This document shows, piece by piece, positions 40,673 to 49,834 of a stretch of DNA of 64,000 bases. Both the position numbers and the translations under genes were made by a program. The notes beneath the pieces were generated by a model that did not search any database, had not been told where the DNA came from, and was given only the letters and a program-made list of their open reading frames with translations. The stretch's first letter is position 1, and every line of letters begins with the position of its first letter. Source of the stretch: Actinopolymorpha cephalotaxi (GTDB lineage: Bacteria > Actinomycetota > Actinomycetes > Propionibacteriales > Actinopolymorphaceae); NCBI RefSeq assembly GCF_013408535.1, contig NZ_JACBZA010000001.1, forward strand, positions 3,556,850-3,620,849, written 5' to 3'.

Positions 40673-42652
40673 TCAGATCGCTTCGGTGACCGCGTCGTCG
40701 GCGGTGGAGGCGGCGTCGGCGGGGGTGTCGTGGTGGTACCAGACGGTGGTGTTGGGGGGGATGGTGTCGGTGGGGTGGGGGGTGGGGTGGGTGGTGAGGA
40801 TGGGTTGGCCGGGGTGGGGGTGTGGTGTGGGGATGGGGTGGTGGGTGGTGTTGGTGTAGGTGGTGAGGTGGGTGCCGCGGGACAGGGCGAGGAGCCCGGG
40901 TGGGGTGTCGGTGTGGAGGGTGAGGGTGGTGGTGGCGAGGTCGGGGATGGTGCGGCGTAGGGCGAGTGCTTGGCGGTAGAGGTTGAGGGTGGAGGTGGTG
41001 GTGTGGTGTTGGGTGTCGGCGGCGAGGTCGGCCCAGGTGGGGGGTTGGGGTAGCCAGGCGGGGGTGGTGGTGGCGGGTGGGGAGAAGCCGTGGTGGTGGT
41101 CGGGGCTGGTGGTCCAGGGCAGGGGGACGCGGCAGCCGTCGCGGCCGGGCCGGGTCCCGCCGGAGCGGTGGTACATGGGGTCTTTGAGGACGGTGACCGG
41201 TAGGTCGGCGACGTCGGGCAGTCCGAGTTCTTCGCCTTGGTAGAGGTAGACCGCGCCGGGCAGCGCGAGCATGAGCGCGGCGGCGGCCCGTGCCCGGGCG
41301 AGCCCGATCTGGGCGGGGTCCGCACCGGCCGGCAACTCCTCACCGTCGCCGTCGCCGTCGCCGTCGCGGTCCCTGGGGGTGGGGGTGTGGCGGGTGACGG
41401 CGCGGGGGAGGTCGTGGTTGTTCGCGACCCAGGCCACGCCGTCGGGGTGGTGGGCGAGTGCGGTGGTGATGACGTGGCGGTAGGTGTCGGCGTCGAAGGT
41501 GGCGTGGGCGAAGGGGAAGCAGAAGGTGTGGTGGAGTTCGCCGGGGCGGGTGTAGTCGGCGACGGCGGCGGGGTCGGTCAGCCCGACCTCTCCGATCAGC
41601 AGCCGGTCCCGCCCGTCACGGGCGGTGTAGTCCTCCACGAGCCTGCGCCACGAACGCCACACCTGGTGCACGGCCGGCTGGTTCCACGCGTTCGGGTTGA
41701 CCGGGTCCCCGGTGGCCTCGTCAGCCCAGGCGTCGGGGTGGTCGGGCAGGCCGGCCAACTTGTGCAGGCCCTGGGCGACGTCGACGCGGAATCCGTCGAC
41801 GCCGCGGTCCAGCCAGAACGACAGCACCCGCTCGAACAGCGCCGGAACATCCGCGTGGGTCCAGTTCCAGTCGGGTTGTTCGGCGGCGAAGGTGTGCAGG
41901 TACCACTGCCCCGGTGTGCCGTCGGGTTCGCTGATCCGGGTCCAGGCCGGGCCGCCGAAGATGGACCGCCAGTTGTTCGGCGGCTCGTTCCCGTCGGGTC
42001 CTTGGCCGTCGGCGAAGTGGAACCGGCCCCGCTGCGGGCTGCCCGGCCCGGCGGCGAGGGCGGCAGCAAACCAGGGGTGGGCGATCGAGGCGTGGTTGGG
42101 CACCACGTCCAGGATCACCCGGATCCCGTGCCCGTGCGCGGTGGCGACGAGCTCGTCGAACCCCTCCAACGACCCGTACGCCGGGTCGACCGCGCAGTGG
42201 TCGGCCACGTCATAGCCGTGGTCATGCCCCGGAGAGGCGTAGAACGGGTTCAGCCACAACCCGTCCACACCCAGACCCGCCAGATACGGCAACTTCCCCA
42301 CCACACCCGCCAGATCCCCCACCCCATCACCATCACCATCACAAAAACTCCGCACATACACCTGATACACAACCGCCCGCCGCCACCACTCCGCGCCCAG
42401 GGACGCCACCGACGAGGAGTCGATGGAGGAGTAGGTGGAGTCGAACGTGGAGGAGCGGAACGAGGTGATCGGCCGCAGCGCCGAGGTCTCCAGCGCGGGC
42501 ACGGTGGTCGGCAGCGGAGCGACGGACCCGCGGGCCGGCGGAAGGGTGCACCGCCGGCGGGTGGACCGGGTGACGTTCCTGTGCGCCGGCAACGTCGCGG
42601 GGGTCGTGGTCCGCGTCGCCACCGCGGTGCTGGTGCGCTGGGAAGTTCCCAT
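40673..42652 (-). CDS. GH13 alpha-glucosidase-like enzyme
   Basis: The 659-residue product has a Thr/Arg/Ser-rich leader of about 75 residues with no clear signal peptide, then a GH13 catalytic barrel starting WWRRAVVYQVYVRSFCDGDG. The four conserved regions are visible: DVVPNH, GFRVDVAQG (nucleophile Asp), LLIGEV (acid Glu) and VANNHDL. Two Asp-Gly repeat loops are present (DGDGDGVGD, DRDGDGDGDG). It should act on short alpha-glucans or maltose/trehalose-type sugars. The C-terminal 150 residues are His/Pro/Thr-rich and their DNA is strongly strand-biased. ATG 42652 has GAGGAC close upstream. Confidence 0.85.
   Translation of the reverse strand: MGTSQRTSTAVATRTTTPATLPAHRNVTRSTRRRCTLPPARGSVAPLPTTVPALETSALRPITSFRSSTFDSTYSSIDSSSVASLGAEWWRRAVVYQVYVRSFCDGDGDGVGDLAGVVGKLPYLAGLGVDGLWLNPFYASPGHDHGYDVADHCAVDPAYGSLEGFDELVATAHGHGIRVILDVVPNHASIAHPWFAAALAAGPGSPQRGRFHFADGQGPDGNEPPNNWRSIFGGPAWTRISEPDGTPGQWYLHTFAAEQPDWNWTHADVPALFERVLSFWLDRGVDGFRVDVAQGLHKLAGLPDHPDAWADEATGDPVNPNAWNQPAVHQVWRSWRRLVEDYTARDGRDRLLIGEVGLTDPAAVADYTRPGELHHTFCFPFAHATFDADTYRHVITTALAHHPDGVAWVANNHDLPRAVTRHTPTPRDRDGDGDGDGEELPAGADPAQIGLARARAAAALMLALPGAVYLYQGEELGLPDVADLPVTVLKDPMYHRSGGTRPGRDGCRVPLPWTTSPDHHHGFSPPATTTPAWLPQPPTWADLAADTQHHTTTSTLNLYRQALALRRTIPDLATTTLTLHTDTPPGLLALSRGTHLTTYTNTTHHPIPTPHPHPGQPILTTHPTPHPTDTIPPNTTVWYHHDTPADAASTADDAVTEAI
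40772..40791 (+). other. Strong G-quadruplex motif
   Basis: Four G runs (4, 6, 4 and 3 long) are separated by single T residues, the tightest form of a G4 motif, with more G runs to about 40860. It lies on the template strand of the GH13 gene, near its 3' end. Confidence 0.7.
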
Positions 42653-42911
42653 GTCCTCGACCTTTCGAATCCTGATCCGCAGGTGAGCTCCGTCACTTGC
42701 AAGCATCGGCCGAGGCAGGGCCCCGAGTCGTCACGGCGAGCCGCCATCCGCCGGGTGGGCCTTCTGGCAGGTTGGCGTACCTGCTGGCTGGTAGGCGCGA
42801 GCCACGATCTGCCGGTACGTGCGGAATGGGCGGAACGCGCCCGTCACGATTGGGTGGAATGTGAGGGTCCGGCGTGGGGGACCCGGGACTTCCGGCCCCC
42901 CCCATGAGGGG

Positions 42912-44825
42912 TCAGGACGTGGCCTGGCCGGATCCCACCGGGAGCTCGGCGTGGATCCGGGTTCCCCTGCCCGTCGGGCTGGTCACCTTGAGCACGCCGC
43001 CGAGCGCCTCGACCCGGTCGGTGAGACCGACCAGGCCGGAGCCGTCGCCGAAGCTCGCGCCGCCGACCCCGTCGTCTTCCACGTCGACGCACACCCGGCC
43101 GTCGCGTTCGGACGTGGTGACCTCCACGTGCGAGGCCTGCGCGTGCTTCGCGGCGTTCGTCAGCGCCTCGGCGACGACGTAGTACGCCGCGACCTCGATC
43201 GGCTGAGGCAACCTCGTCTTGACACCGAGCCCGAGCTCGACCGGAACGGCGGACCTTCTGGCCAGCGCCTTCAGCGCGGGCCCCAGGCCGGCCTCGGACA
43301 GGATCGCCGGGTGGATGCCGCGGGCCATCTCGCGGAGCTCCTCGACGGCGTCGGTGAGCCCGGTGGCCACCTCGGCCACATCTGCCCGCACCTGGTCGTC
43401 GGGGATGTCCGCCTCGATGCCGCGCAGGTCCAACAACAACGACACCAGGCGCTGCTGGGCGCCGTCGTGCAGGTCGCGTTCGATCCGCCGGCGTGCTCGG
43501 TCGGTGGCCGCGACCACGCGTGCTCTGGACGCCGCGAGCTCAGACCGCGCCTGTGCGTTGGCGATCGCGAGGGCGACGACCTCGGTGAAGTCGGCGAAGC
43601 GCGCCTCGGCGTCCCTGGGCAGTGGCCTTTCCTTGGTGGAGAACGCGGTCAGCGCTCCCCACAGCCTGCCCTGCACCTCGATCGGCGCGGCCACCGCCGA
43701 ACGCACCCCGAGCTCACGCGGCCCGCGGTCCTTGTCCCGCGAGCCCGCGTAGCTGTCCAGCCGGGCATGGCGGCCGGTGCGGCGTACCTGCGCCGGGACG
43801 GTCCGCTCCCCCAGTTCCGCTCGCGAACCGACCTCGGGCAGGGAGGAGTCCCGCTGTCCCCACAGCGCGACCGCGGTCGCGGTGCCGTCCGCCTCGTACC
43901 GCACCATCGCGGTGCCGTCGGCCTCGAACAGCTCCCCGATCTCCTCGGTCACGGTGGCGAACGTGGTGGCCGGCGGGACGGCGCGGGCCACGAGGGTGGA
44001 CAGCCGGCGCAAGGCCGTCTGCTCCTCCACCAGCTTGGCCAGCTCGTCCCGGTTGCGTTCCAGCGACTCGCCCATCGTGTTGAACGAGTGTTCCAGGGTG
44101 CGGATCTCCCCTGCTCCCGTCTCGGGCAGCCGGGCGCTCAGGTCGCCTGCGGCGAGCTCGCCCGCCATCGTCGCGGCCCGCCGCACCGGACGGACGATCG
44201 ACCTGGTGAGGTACGCCGCGAGGAGCGCGACCAGCAGCACGGAGCCGGCCATTCCGACGACGGACGCGACCTCCGCCCGGCGAGCGGCCGCGGCGGCCCG
44301 CTCCTGCCGGGCAACGGTGGCCGCACGGGCGGAGGCGGACAACCGGTCGATCTGGGCACGGATCACGTCGACCCGCCGTTTGCCCTCCAGCGTGTGGGAC
44401 AGGCTGCGGGCGGCCTTCGGGTCACGGGTGGCGAGCGCGACCAGGGGCACCGAGTAGTCACGTACGTACGACCGGGTCGAGTGGATGATCTGGTGGGCCA
44501 TCCGCTCCCGGGCCGGGTTGATGATGAGGTCGGTCAACCGCACGCCCACCGGCGGGATCTGTGCCCGGGCCGCGCTCCACGGTTGCAGGAAACGCGGGTC
44601 GCCGGTGAGGAGGTAGCCGCGTTCGCCGGTCTCCACGTCCAGGACGAGCGCCTGCATGCGGTTCGCCGTGGTCAGGACCTGCTGGGAACGCCGCGACAGC
44701 GCGGCCGCGTCGCGCTGGTCCGAAACCGCCAGCAGCAGAACGGCGAACACCGAGCCGAGCAGCACCGCGAGCACACAGCTCGCGGCCACCAGCCGGCCGG
44801 TCAGCCCTCGCCGCAGGTGCGCCAT
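42912..44825 (-). CDS. Sensor histidine kinase, CHASE3-HAMP-GAF-HisKA_3
   Basis: The 637-residue membrane kinase has TM1 at about 12-32 (LVAASCVLAVLLGSVFAVLL), a CHASE3-like external domain with VETGERGYLLTGDPRFL, TM2 near 195-215, a HAMP domain (TRSIVRPVRRAATMAGELA), a GAF domain, then HisKA_3 with RRRIERDLHDGAQQRLVSLL (phospho-acceptor His) and a HATPase with YVVAEALTNAAKHA and the closing VEDDGVGG...GLVGLTDRV. It probably phosphorylates the divergent LuxR-type regulator at 45056. Start at ATG 44825 is a choice; GTG 44849 is the alternative. Confidence 0.88.
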   Translation of the reverse strand: MAHLRRGLTGRLVAASCVLAVLLGSVFAVLLLAVSDQRDAAALSRRSQQVLTTANRMQALVLDVETGERGYLLTGDPRFLQPWSAARAQIPPVGVRLTDLIINPARERMAHQIIHSTRSYVRDYSVPLVALATRDPKAARSLSHTLEGKRRVDVIRAQIDRLSASARAATVARQERAAAAARRAEVASVVGMAGSVLLVALLAAYLTRSIVRPVRRAATMAGELAAGDLSARLPETGAGEIRTLEHSFNTMGESLERNRDELAKLVEEQTALRRLSTLVARAVPPATTFATVTEEIGELFEADGTAMVRYEADGTATAVALWGQRDSSLPEVGSRAELGERTVPAQVRRTGRHARLDSYAGSRDKDRGPRELGVRSAVAAPIEVQGRLWGALTAFSTKERPLPRDAEARFADFTEVVALAIANAQARSELAASRARVVAATDRARRRIERDLHDGAQQRLVSLLLDLRGIEADIPDDQVRADVAEVATGLTDAVEELREMARGIHPAILSEAGLGPALKALARRSAVPVELGLGVKTRLPQPIEVAAYYVVAEALTNAAKHAQASHVEVTTSERDGRVCVDVEDDGVGGASFGDGSGLVGLTDRVEALGGVLKVTSPTGRGTRIHAELPVGSGQATS

Positions 44826-45055
44826 CAGGTCAGCTGCTCGCTGTCGCACGTAGGCTGAACGAGTGCCTCGCCTTAAGGCCTCCGCGGCACTTCGCCGCGG
44901 GCCCTTCCGGCGCGGCGCACCGAGCGATTGCGTACATCTTCGGAGGCATCACCACGAACTCCCCCGGCACGAGCGGGCGCCCACCGCGCCAGGTGGCACA
45001 GGACCGTCCGCCACGGCAGCGCCCAGAGCAAGCCGCCGTTGACAGCGGTGCCGCC

Positions 45056-45721
45056 ATGGGCCGGGTGGTGCTCGCCGACGACGACCTGTTGCTGCGCGAG
45101 GGAATGGCGAGCCTGCTGGGCCGCCAGGGCTTCGAGGTCGTCGGCCAGGCCGGTGATGCTACTGACCTACTCACGATGGTTCGCGAAACTCTTCCTGATC
45201 TGGTGGTGGTCGACATCCGGATGCCGCCCACCCACACCAACGAGGGGCTGGAGGCTGCCCGGACGATCCGCGAGGAGTTTCCGCAGATCGGGATTCTGGT
45301 GCTCTCAGCATATGTCGAGGTGGAGCACGCGACGGAACTCCTCGCCACCGGGCAAAGCATCGGCTACCTGCTGAAAACCCGGGTCACCGACGTCGGCGAG
45401 TTCACCGAGACCCTGCGGCGAATCGTCAAGGGGGGTTCGGTTGTCGACCCCACCCTCGTGCACGAACTCGTCTCCGCCCGCCGCCGGGACGACCCGCTGG
45501 ACGTCCTCAGCAGTCGCGAACGCGAGGTTCTCGCCCTGATGGCCGAAGGGCGTTCGAACGCCGGGATCGCCCGGCATCTGTGGGTCACCGAGGGAACGGT
45601 GGAAAAGCACGTCCAGCACATTCTGACGAAGCTGCGTCTCCCGGAGACCGGCGACGACCACCGCCGGGTGCTGGCGGTGCTGACGTTCCTCGAGGGCTCG
45701 GGTTCGCAGGGCGGGTCGTAG
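45056..45721 (+). CDS. NarL/LuxR-type response regulator
   Basis: The 221-residue product has a receiver domain (VVLADDDLLLREGMASLL, phospho-acceptor Asp in LVVVDIRMPPT, and the conserved Lys in YLLKTRV) and a LuxR-type HTH (LSSREREVLALMAEGRSNAG, VTEGTVEKHVQHILTKL). It is divergent from the histidine kinase, the usual NarL-type pairing. The start at 45056 places the receiver at the N-terminus; a GTG at 44993 would add 21 residues without a good ribosome site. Confidence 0.87.
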   Translation: MGRVVLADDDLLLREGMASLLGRQGFEVVGQAGDATDLLTMVRETLPDLVVVDIRMPPTHTNEGLEAARTIREEFPQIGILVLSAYVEVEHATELLATGQSIGYLLKTRVTDVGEFTETLRRIVKGGSVVDPTLVHELVSARRRDDPLDVLSSREREVLALMAEGRSNAGIARHLWVTEGTVEKHVQHILTKLRLPETGDDHRRVLAVLTFLEGSGSQGGS

Positions 45722-45780
45722 GCGGGTGCAAGTTCCGGTTGACACCAACGCGGAACGGTCGCGGGTCGGCCGCGATGGGC

Positions 45781-46143
45781 TCAGTCCGCTCCGACCAGGG
45801 AGGCGATCGCCGCCGCGCTGAGGTTCGACTTGTCCAGGAAACCCGCGGCCGGACTGGACTCGATCAGGTCCTCGAAGTCGTCCGCGCTGTGGCTGGAGAT
45901 CAGGATCACCTGGGGGCGGCCGTCGTGGTGTTGGCCCGACGTCAGCCGACGAGCCAGGTCGAAGCCACTCTCCCCGCTCAGGTTGATGTCCACCAGGGTC
46001 ACGTCCGGACGGAGTTCGGCCACCCGGGCGAGCGCCTCCTCACCGGTCTGGGCCATGCCGACGACGGCGACGCCCTCGCGTTCGAGGAGGGCACGCGCGG
46101 CCCGCAGGTAACGCGGGCTGTCGTCGATGAGGAGGCAGCGCAT
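45781..46143 (-). CDS. Single-domain response regulator
   Basis: The 120-residue product is a lone receiver domain: MRCLLIDDSPRYLRAARALL with the acidic pair, phospho-acceptor Asp in VTLVDINLSGESGFDLARRL, and the conserved Lys near GFLDKSNLSAAAI. No output domain follows. It lies convergent to the LuxR-type regulator and may be a second target or phosphate sink of the nearby kinase. The start at 46143 is taken from the domain border; a longer reading upstream is low complexity. Confidence 0.83.
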   Translation of the reverse strand: MRCLLIDDSPRYLRAARALLEREGVAVVGMAQTGEEALARVAELRPDVTLVDINLSGESGFDLARRLTSGQHHDGRPQVILISSHSADDFEDLIESSPAAGFLDKSNLSAAAIASLVGAD

Positions 46144-46391
46144 GTCTTCAGCATGCCCAAGAGGGGGGAGCGAGACATTCCGGCTACCCGGAAGATGCCG
46201 ACGCCAGCCTCCCTGACCGGAACCGGCCCACCGACCTCCGGGCTGCCGGAGCGGGTTGTCGGCGCGGCGTCCGTGCGCGAAATGCCTCAACTGCCCCGAG
46301 CGGGCAGGATGGGGCAGAAGGCGCGCAGAACACGCCACTGCACGACCACTGCACGATCACAACACGCCACGAGACGCACGAGGGAGCCCCG

Positions 46392-46856
46392 ATGAGCAGC
46401 GAGGTCACGCGGTCGATCGCCGCACCGGCCGACCAGGTGTGGGACGTGCTTGCCGACGGGTGGACGTACGCCGCCTGGCTGGTGGGCGCCTCCCACATCC
46501 GGGCCGTCGACGCCGGCTGGCCCGCGCCGGACACGAAGATCCACCACAGCGTCGGGTCCTGGCCGCTGGTCATCCAGGACGACACCAAGGTGCTGAGCTG
46601 CGAGCCCGGACAGTTCCTGGAGCTGGAGGCCCGCGTCTACCCCGCGGGCGCCGCGCACGTGCGGTTCCACCTCACCTCGCTCGGCCCGGCCCGCACCGAG
46701 CTCCGGATGACCGAGGAGCTCCACCGCGGACCCGCGCAGCACCTGCCCAAGGTCGCGCAGAGCCTGCTCCTCACCCCGCGCAACAAGGAGTCACTGGCCC
46801 GGCTGGCCTCCTACGTCGAGGGCCGGGTCCGCACGGGCCGTCAGCCCACGCCGTAG
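46392..46856 (+). CDS. SRPBCC family protein
   Basis: The 154-residue product has the START/SRPBCC pattern SSEVTRSIAAPADQVWDVLA at the start, followed by WAWL-type residues, a central GQFLELEARVYPAGAAHVRF and a C-terminal helix (LARLASYVEGRV). Such proteins bind hydrophobic ligands; no enzyme role can be given. The ATG has CGAGGGAGCCCCG upstream. Its last 16 bases overlap the end of the convergent oxidoreductase gene. Confidence 0.8.
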   Translation: MSSEVTRSIAAPADQVWDVLADGWTYAAWLVGASHIRAVDAGWPAPDTKIHHSVGSWPLVIQDDTKVLSCEPGQFLELEARVYPAGAAHVRFHLTSLGPARTELRMTEELHRGPAQHLPKVAQSLLLTPRNKESLARLASYVEGRVRTGRQPTP

Positions 46857-48451
46857 CCCGAGCCGTAGACAGCGCGGTGACCGAGCCTGATGGCCGCGGC
46901 GTACACGTCGCCGGCCAGACCCGCCCGGGCCAGCGCGGCCCGGGCGGCGTTGGCTCCGGGTGCACCGTGCACCGCGCCGCCCGGGTGCGCGGACGCGCCG
47001 GCGAGATACAGCTTGTCCACCGGGGTGTCGGCGCGGGCCAGGCCCGGCGTCGGCCGGAAGATCAGCTCCTGGTGGATGGCCGCCGTCCCGGCGTTGATCG
47101 CCCCCTCCACCAGACTGGGGTTGTGCGCCTCCAGGTCGGGCGGGCCGGCCACGTGCCGGCCGAGCACGAGGTCGCCGAAGCCCGGCGCGTGGCGTTCGAT
47201 CACGGCCTGCATGCTGTCGGCGTAGCGTTCGCACCGCGTGGCGTCCCAGCGTTCACCGCGGGGTACGTGGGTGTACGCCCACACCGTCTCCGTACCCGCC
47301 GGGGACCGTGTCGGGTCGGCGACCCCCATCTGCCCCAGCAGCATGAACGGTGTGCTCGGCACCCGTGACCGGGACAGGTCCGAGCCGTACTCCACCAGCG
47401 CGTCCAGGTCACCGCCGAGGTGCACCGTCCCCGCGCCGCGTACCTCGGCGGCGGTCCAGGGGACAGGCCCCGACAGGGCCCAGTCGACCTTGACGGTCGC
47501 GTTGTCCCAGTGAAACCGCTCCAGATCCGACAGCAGCCGGGCCGGCAGGTGCTCCGCGCCGACGAGTTGGTGATAGAGGATTGGGGCGGGTACGTCGGCG
47601 AGTACGCCGCGGCGTGCCCGGACCAGCCCGCCGTCGGCGGTTCGTACGCCGAGAGCGCGCCCGCCGGCGACGACCACCTGACTGACCGAGGTGTCGCAGA
47701 CGATGCGGCCGCCGAGCGAGGTGAGGCGGTGCACCAGCGCCCGCGTCAGCTCACCGGCGCCGCCCTCGGGCACCGGGAACCCGACGTCCTGCCCGAGCAT
47801 GGACAGCAGCCAGCCGAAGACACCGCTGCCGGCGTGGTCGGGGCCGAGGTCGGTGTGCAGGGCGTTGCCCGCGAGGAGCACCCGGGCGCCCTCGCCGTCG
47901 AACGTCTCCTCGCCGAGGGTGCGAGCGGGCAGCGTCAGCAACCGCGCCATCCGCAGCGCGTCCGCGGTGCCGAGCCTGCGCAGCAGGCGGCTGCCGGCGC
48001 GTACGGGCGGGAACGGCCGCAGCAGCGCGGTGATCAGGTCGGTGCTGATCCGCTGCCAGCGCTCGAACTCCGCCAGCCAGGCCGGCCCGTCGCCGGGCGC
48101 GAACGCCGCCAGCGAGGCCGCGGTCGCCTCCGGATCGCGGTGCAGGACCGCGGCCCGGTCGTCGGGCAGGACGTGCGCGAGCACCGCGGGCGCGTGCCGC
48201 CAGCGCAGGCCGTGCAGTTCCAGGTCGAGGTCGGCGAACACCGGGGACACCGCGCCCAGCGGGTAGAAGGCGCTGCACAGGTCGCTGTGGAAGCCGGGCC
48301 GGACGAACTCCGCGGTGCGCACCGCTCCCCCGGGCTCCGGGGTCGCCTCCAGCACCAGGACGTCCCAGCCGGCATCGGCGAGGACGTTGGCGGCCACCAG
48401 GCCGTTCGGCCCGGCACCGACGACCACCGCGTCGACGACCTCGGTGGTCAT
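46841..48451 (-). CDS. FAD-dependent oxidoreductase, phytoene desaturase-like
   Basis: The 536-residue product resembles the CrtI/PYROXD2 group. It has the dinucleotide fold VVDAVVVGAGPNGLVAANVL, LVLEATPEPGGAVRTAEF, and the C-terminal FAD-binding part KLYLAGASAHPGGAVHGAPG with ANAARAAL. It may dehydrogenate a polyene or another hydrophobic substrate; no carotenoid gene is nearby. The 3' end overlaps the convergent SRPBCC gene by 16 bp. Translation begins at ATG 48451. Confidence 0.85.
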   Translation of the reverse strand: MTTEVVDAVVVGAGPNGLVAANVLADAGWDVLVLEATPEPGGAVRTAEFVRPGFHSDLCSAFYPLGAVSPVFADLDLELHGLRWRHAPAVLAHVLPDDRAAVLHRDPEATAASLAAFAPGDGPAWLAEFERWQRISTDLITALLRPFPPVRAGSRLLRRLGTADALRMARLLTLPARTLGEETFDGEGARVLLAGNALHTDLGPDHAGSGVFGWLLSMLGQDVGFPVPEGGAGELTRALVHRLTSLGGRIVCDTSVSQVVVAGGRALGVRTADGGLVRARRGVLADVPAPILYHQLVGAEHLPARLLSDLERFHWDNATVKVDWALSGPVPWTAAEVRGAGTVHLGGDLDALVEYGSDLSRSRVPSTPFMLLGQMGVADPTRSPAGTETVWAYTHVPRGERWDATRCERYADSMQAVIERHAPGFGDLVLGRHVAGPPDLEAHNPSLVEGAINAGTAAIHQELIFRPTPGLARADTPVDKLYLAGASAHPGGAVHGAPGANAARAALARAGLAGDVYAAAIRLGHRAVYGSGYGVG

Positions 48452-48502
48452 CGGCCCGCTCCCTGTGCCGGCCGGCTCCGGCCGGTCAGGCCCGCGCGCT
48501 CC

Positions 48503-48931
48503 TCACCGGTCGTCGTCATCGATCTCCATCGCCGGATCCGGAATCTCCGCCGCGAGGCGCTGGTCGAGGGTGTCCCCGCGCTCGTCGTCATCGTCGGTGG
48601 GGCGCCGCTGGGTTTCGCGGCTGAGCCGGTCCGGCGGCTCGAACTCGGTGACGTCGGACTCCGGGCGCAGCTCGTCGGTGACCAGCGGGTCGTAGCCCGC
48701 GTCGCCGGCCACGTCGCGGGCGGCCTCGACGTCGGGCTCGAGCAGAACGTCCGGCTCACCCTCCGTCGGGTCCTGCGGGACGTCGCCCGCGTCCGGGAGG
48801 TCGAGGTCGGCGTCGAGATCGGCGTCCGGAATCTCGGAGTCGGGCAGGTCGAGGTTGTCCTCACCGGTGAAGTCCGGGTCGGGAATCTCCTCGCCCGCGG
48901 GGGTACGGTCCGGCACGTCCGGGCTGCTCAC
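48503..48931 (-). CDS. DUF5709 family protein
   Basis: The 142-residue acidic protein is rich in Asp, Pro and Glu, with repeated LDLPDSE / PDADLD segments, and ends in DTLDQRLAAEIPDPAMEIDDD, a pattern of the actinobacterial DUF5709 family of unknown function. It is probably disordered. The start is GTG 48931 with AGGAGG upstream. It is 52 bp before the phytoene-desaturase-like gene on the same strand. Confidence 0.72.
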   Translation of the reverse strand: MSSPDVPDRTPAGEEIPDPDFTGEDNLDLPDSEIPDADLDADLDLPDAGDVPQDPTEGEPDVLLEPDVEAARDVAGDAGYDPLVTDELRPESDVTEFEPPDRLSRETQRRPTDDDDERGDTLDQRLAAEIPDPAMEIDDDDR

Positions 48932-49222
48932 GATGCGACCTCCTGTGGTGCTGCTACTGGCCTGAGACGATCTGGCCGGTGACGAATCTGGCCTGTCGTA
49001 CGTCTGGATCGCGCGGGTCTCCCCGAGCGTAGCGCCGGGTCCGTCCCACCTGTCCGACCGTAGCCGCACCCGCGCCCACCCGCACGACACCACCCCTGAC
49101 CGCGCATCTGACCGCGGCGCGCCCGCCGACGCCACGTCCGGCGATCGGCGGGCGCAGCCCACCACGCGTCAAGTGCGGCTTGACATCGGTCCCGACGGCT
49201 GGTGGACAGTCCATGTCCGGGC
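48932..49222. other. Intergenic region
   Basis: Upstream region of the DUF5709 gene and 3' flank of the clpP pair. It is very GC-rich, without a gene or a clear hairpin that I can support. Confidence 0.35.
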
Positions 49223-49831
49223 TCACAGCGAGTCGGGATCGTCACCCCGGTAGACGAGCACCTCGTCGATCAGTCCGTACGCCCTGGCCTCCTCGGCGTC
49301 GAAGACGCGTTCGCGGTCGGTGTCGGCCCGCAGCGCCTCGATGCTGCGGCCGGTGTGCCGGTTGAGCACCTCCAGCATGAGAGTGCGTACGCGAGCCACC
49401 TCGGCGGCCTGCAGCTGCAGGTCCGACAGCGCACCCTGCCCTCTCGTCGCGGGCTGGTGCAGGGCGATCCGGGAGTGGCGCAGGGCGAGCCGCTTGCCTG
49501 GTGCGCCACCCGCCAGTAACACCGTCGCCGCCGAGCTCGCCTGGCCCAGGCACATCGTCGACACGTCCGGCAGGACGAACTGCATCGTGTCGTAGATGCC
49601 CATCAGCGCGCTGAACGAGCCGCCAGGTGAGTTGATGTACAACGAGATGTCCTGCGACGGACTGGCCGCCTCCAGGTGGATCAGCTGTGCCATCACGACG
49701 TTCGCCACGTCGGCGTCGATCTCGGTGCCGAGGAAGATGATCCGCTCCGACAGCAGCCGGCTGAACAGGTCGGTGGCGCGTTCACCGGTGTGCGTGCGCT
49801 CGATGACGTTGGGGATCGTGTAGTGGGCCAT
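49223..49831 (-). CDS. clpP: ATP-dependent Clp protease proteolytic subunit, second of pair
   Basis: The 202-residue product is a ClpP serine peptidase subunit. The handle and oligomer motifs ([39 protein letters not shown]) are present. The catalytic Ser is in [14 protein letters not shown] (variant of GQAASM), His in [11 protein letters not shown], and the Asp in DTDRERVF. It starts 3 bases after the stop of the first clpP gene, so they are translated together and probably form one mixed tetradecamer. No clpX or clpA gene is near. Confidence 0.9.
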   Translation of the reverse strand: MAHYTIPNVIERTHTGERATDLFSRLLSERIIFLGTEIDADVANVVMAQLIHLEAASPSQDISLYINSPGGSFSALMGIYDTMQFVLPDVSTMCLGQASSAATVLLAGGAPGKRLALRHSRIALHQPATRGQGALSDLQLQAAEVARVRTLMLEVLNRHTGRSIEALRADTDRERVFDAEEARAYGLIDEVLVYRGDDPDSL

Positions 49832-49834
49832 GGC

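Noticed and set aside
46854-46868. Two in-frame TAG codons 12 bp apart after the SRPBCC gene as another stop array
   Set aside because: The bases also encode the end of the convergent oxidoreductase (a GYG-type repeat), so coincidence is likely.
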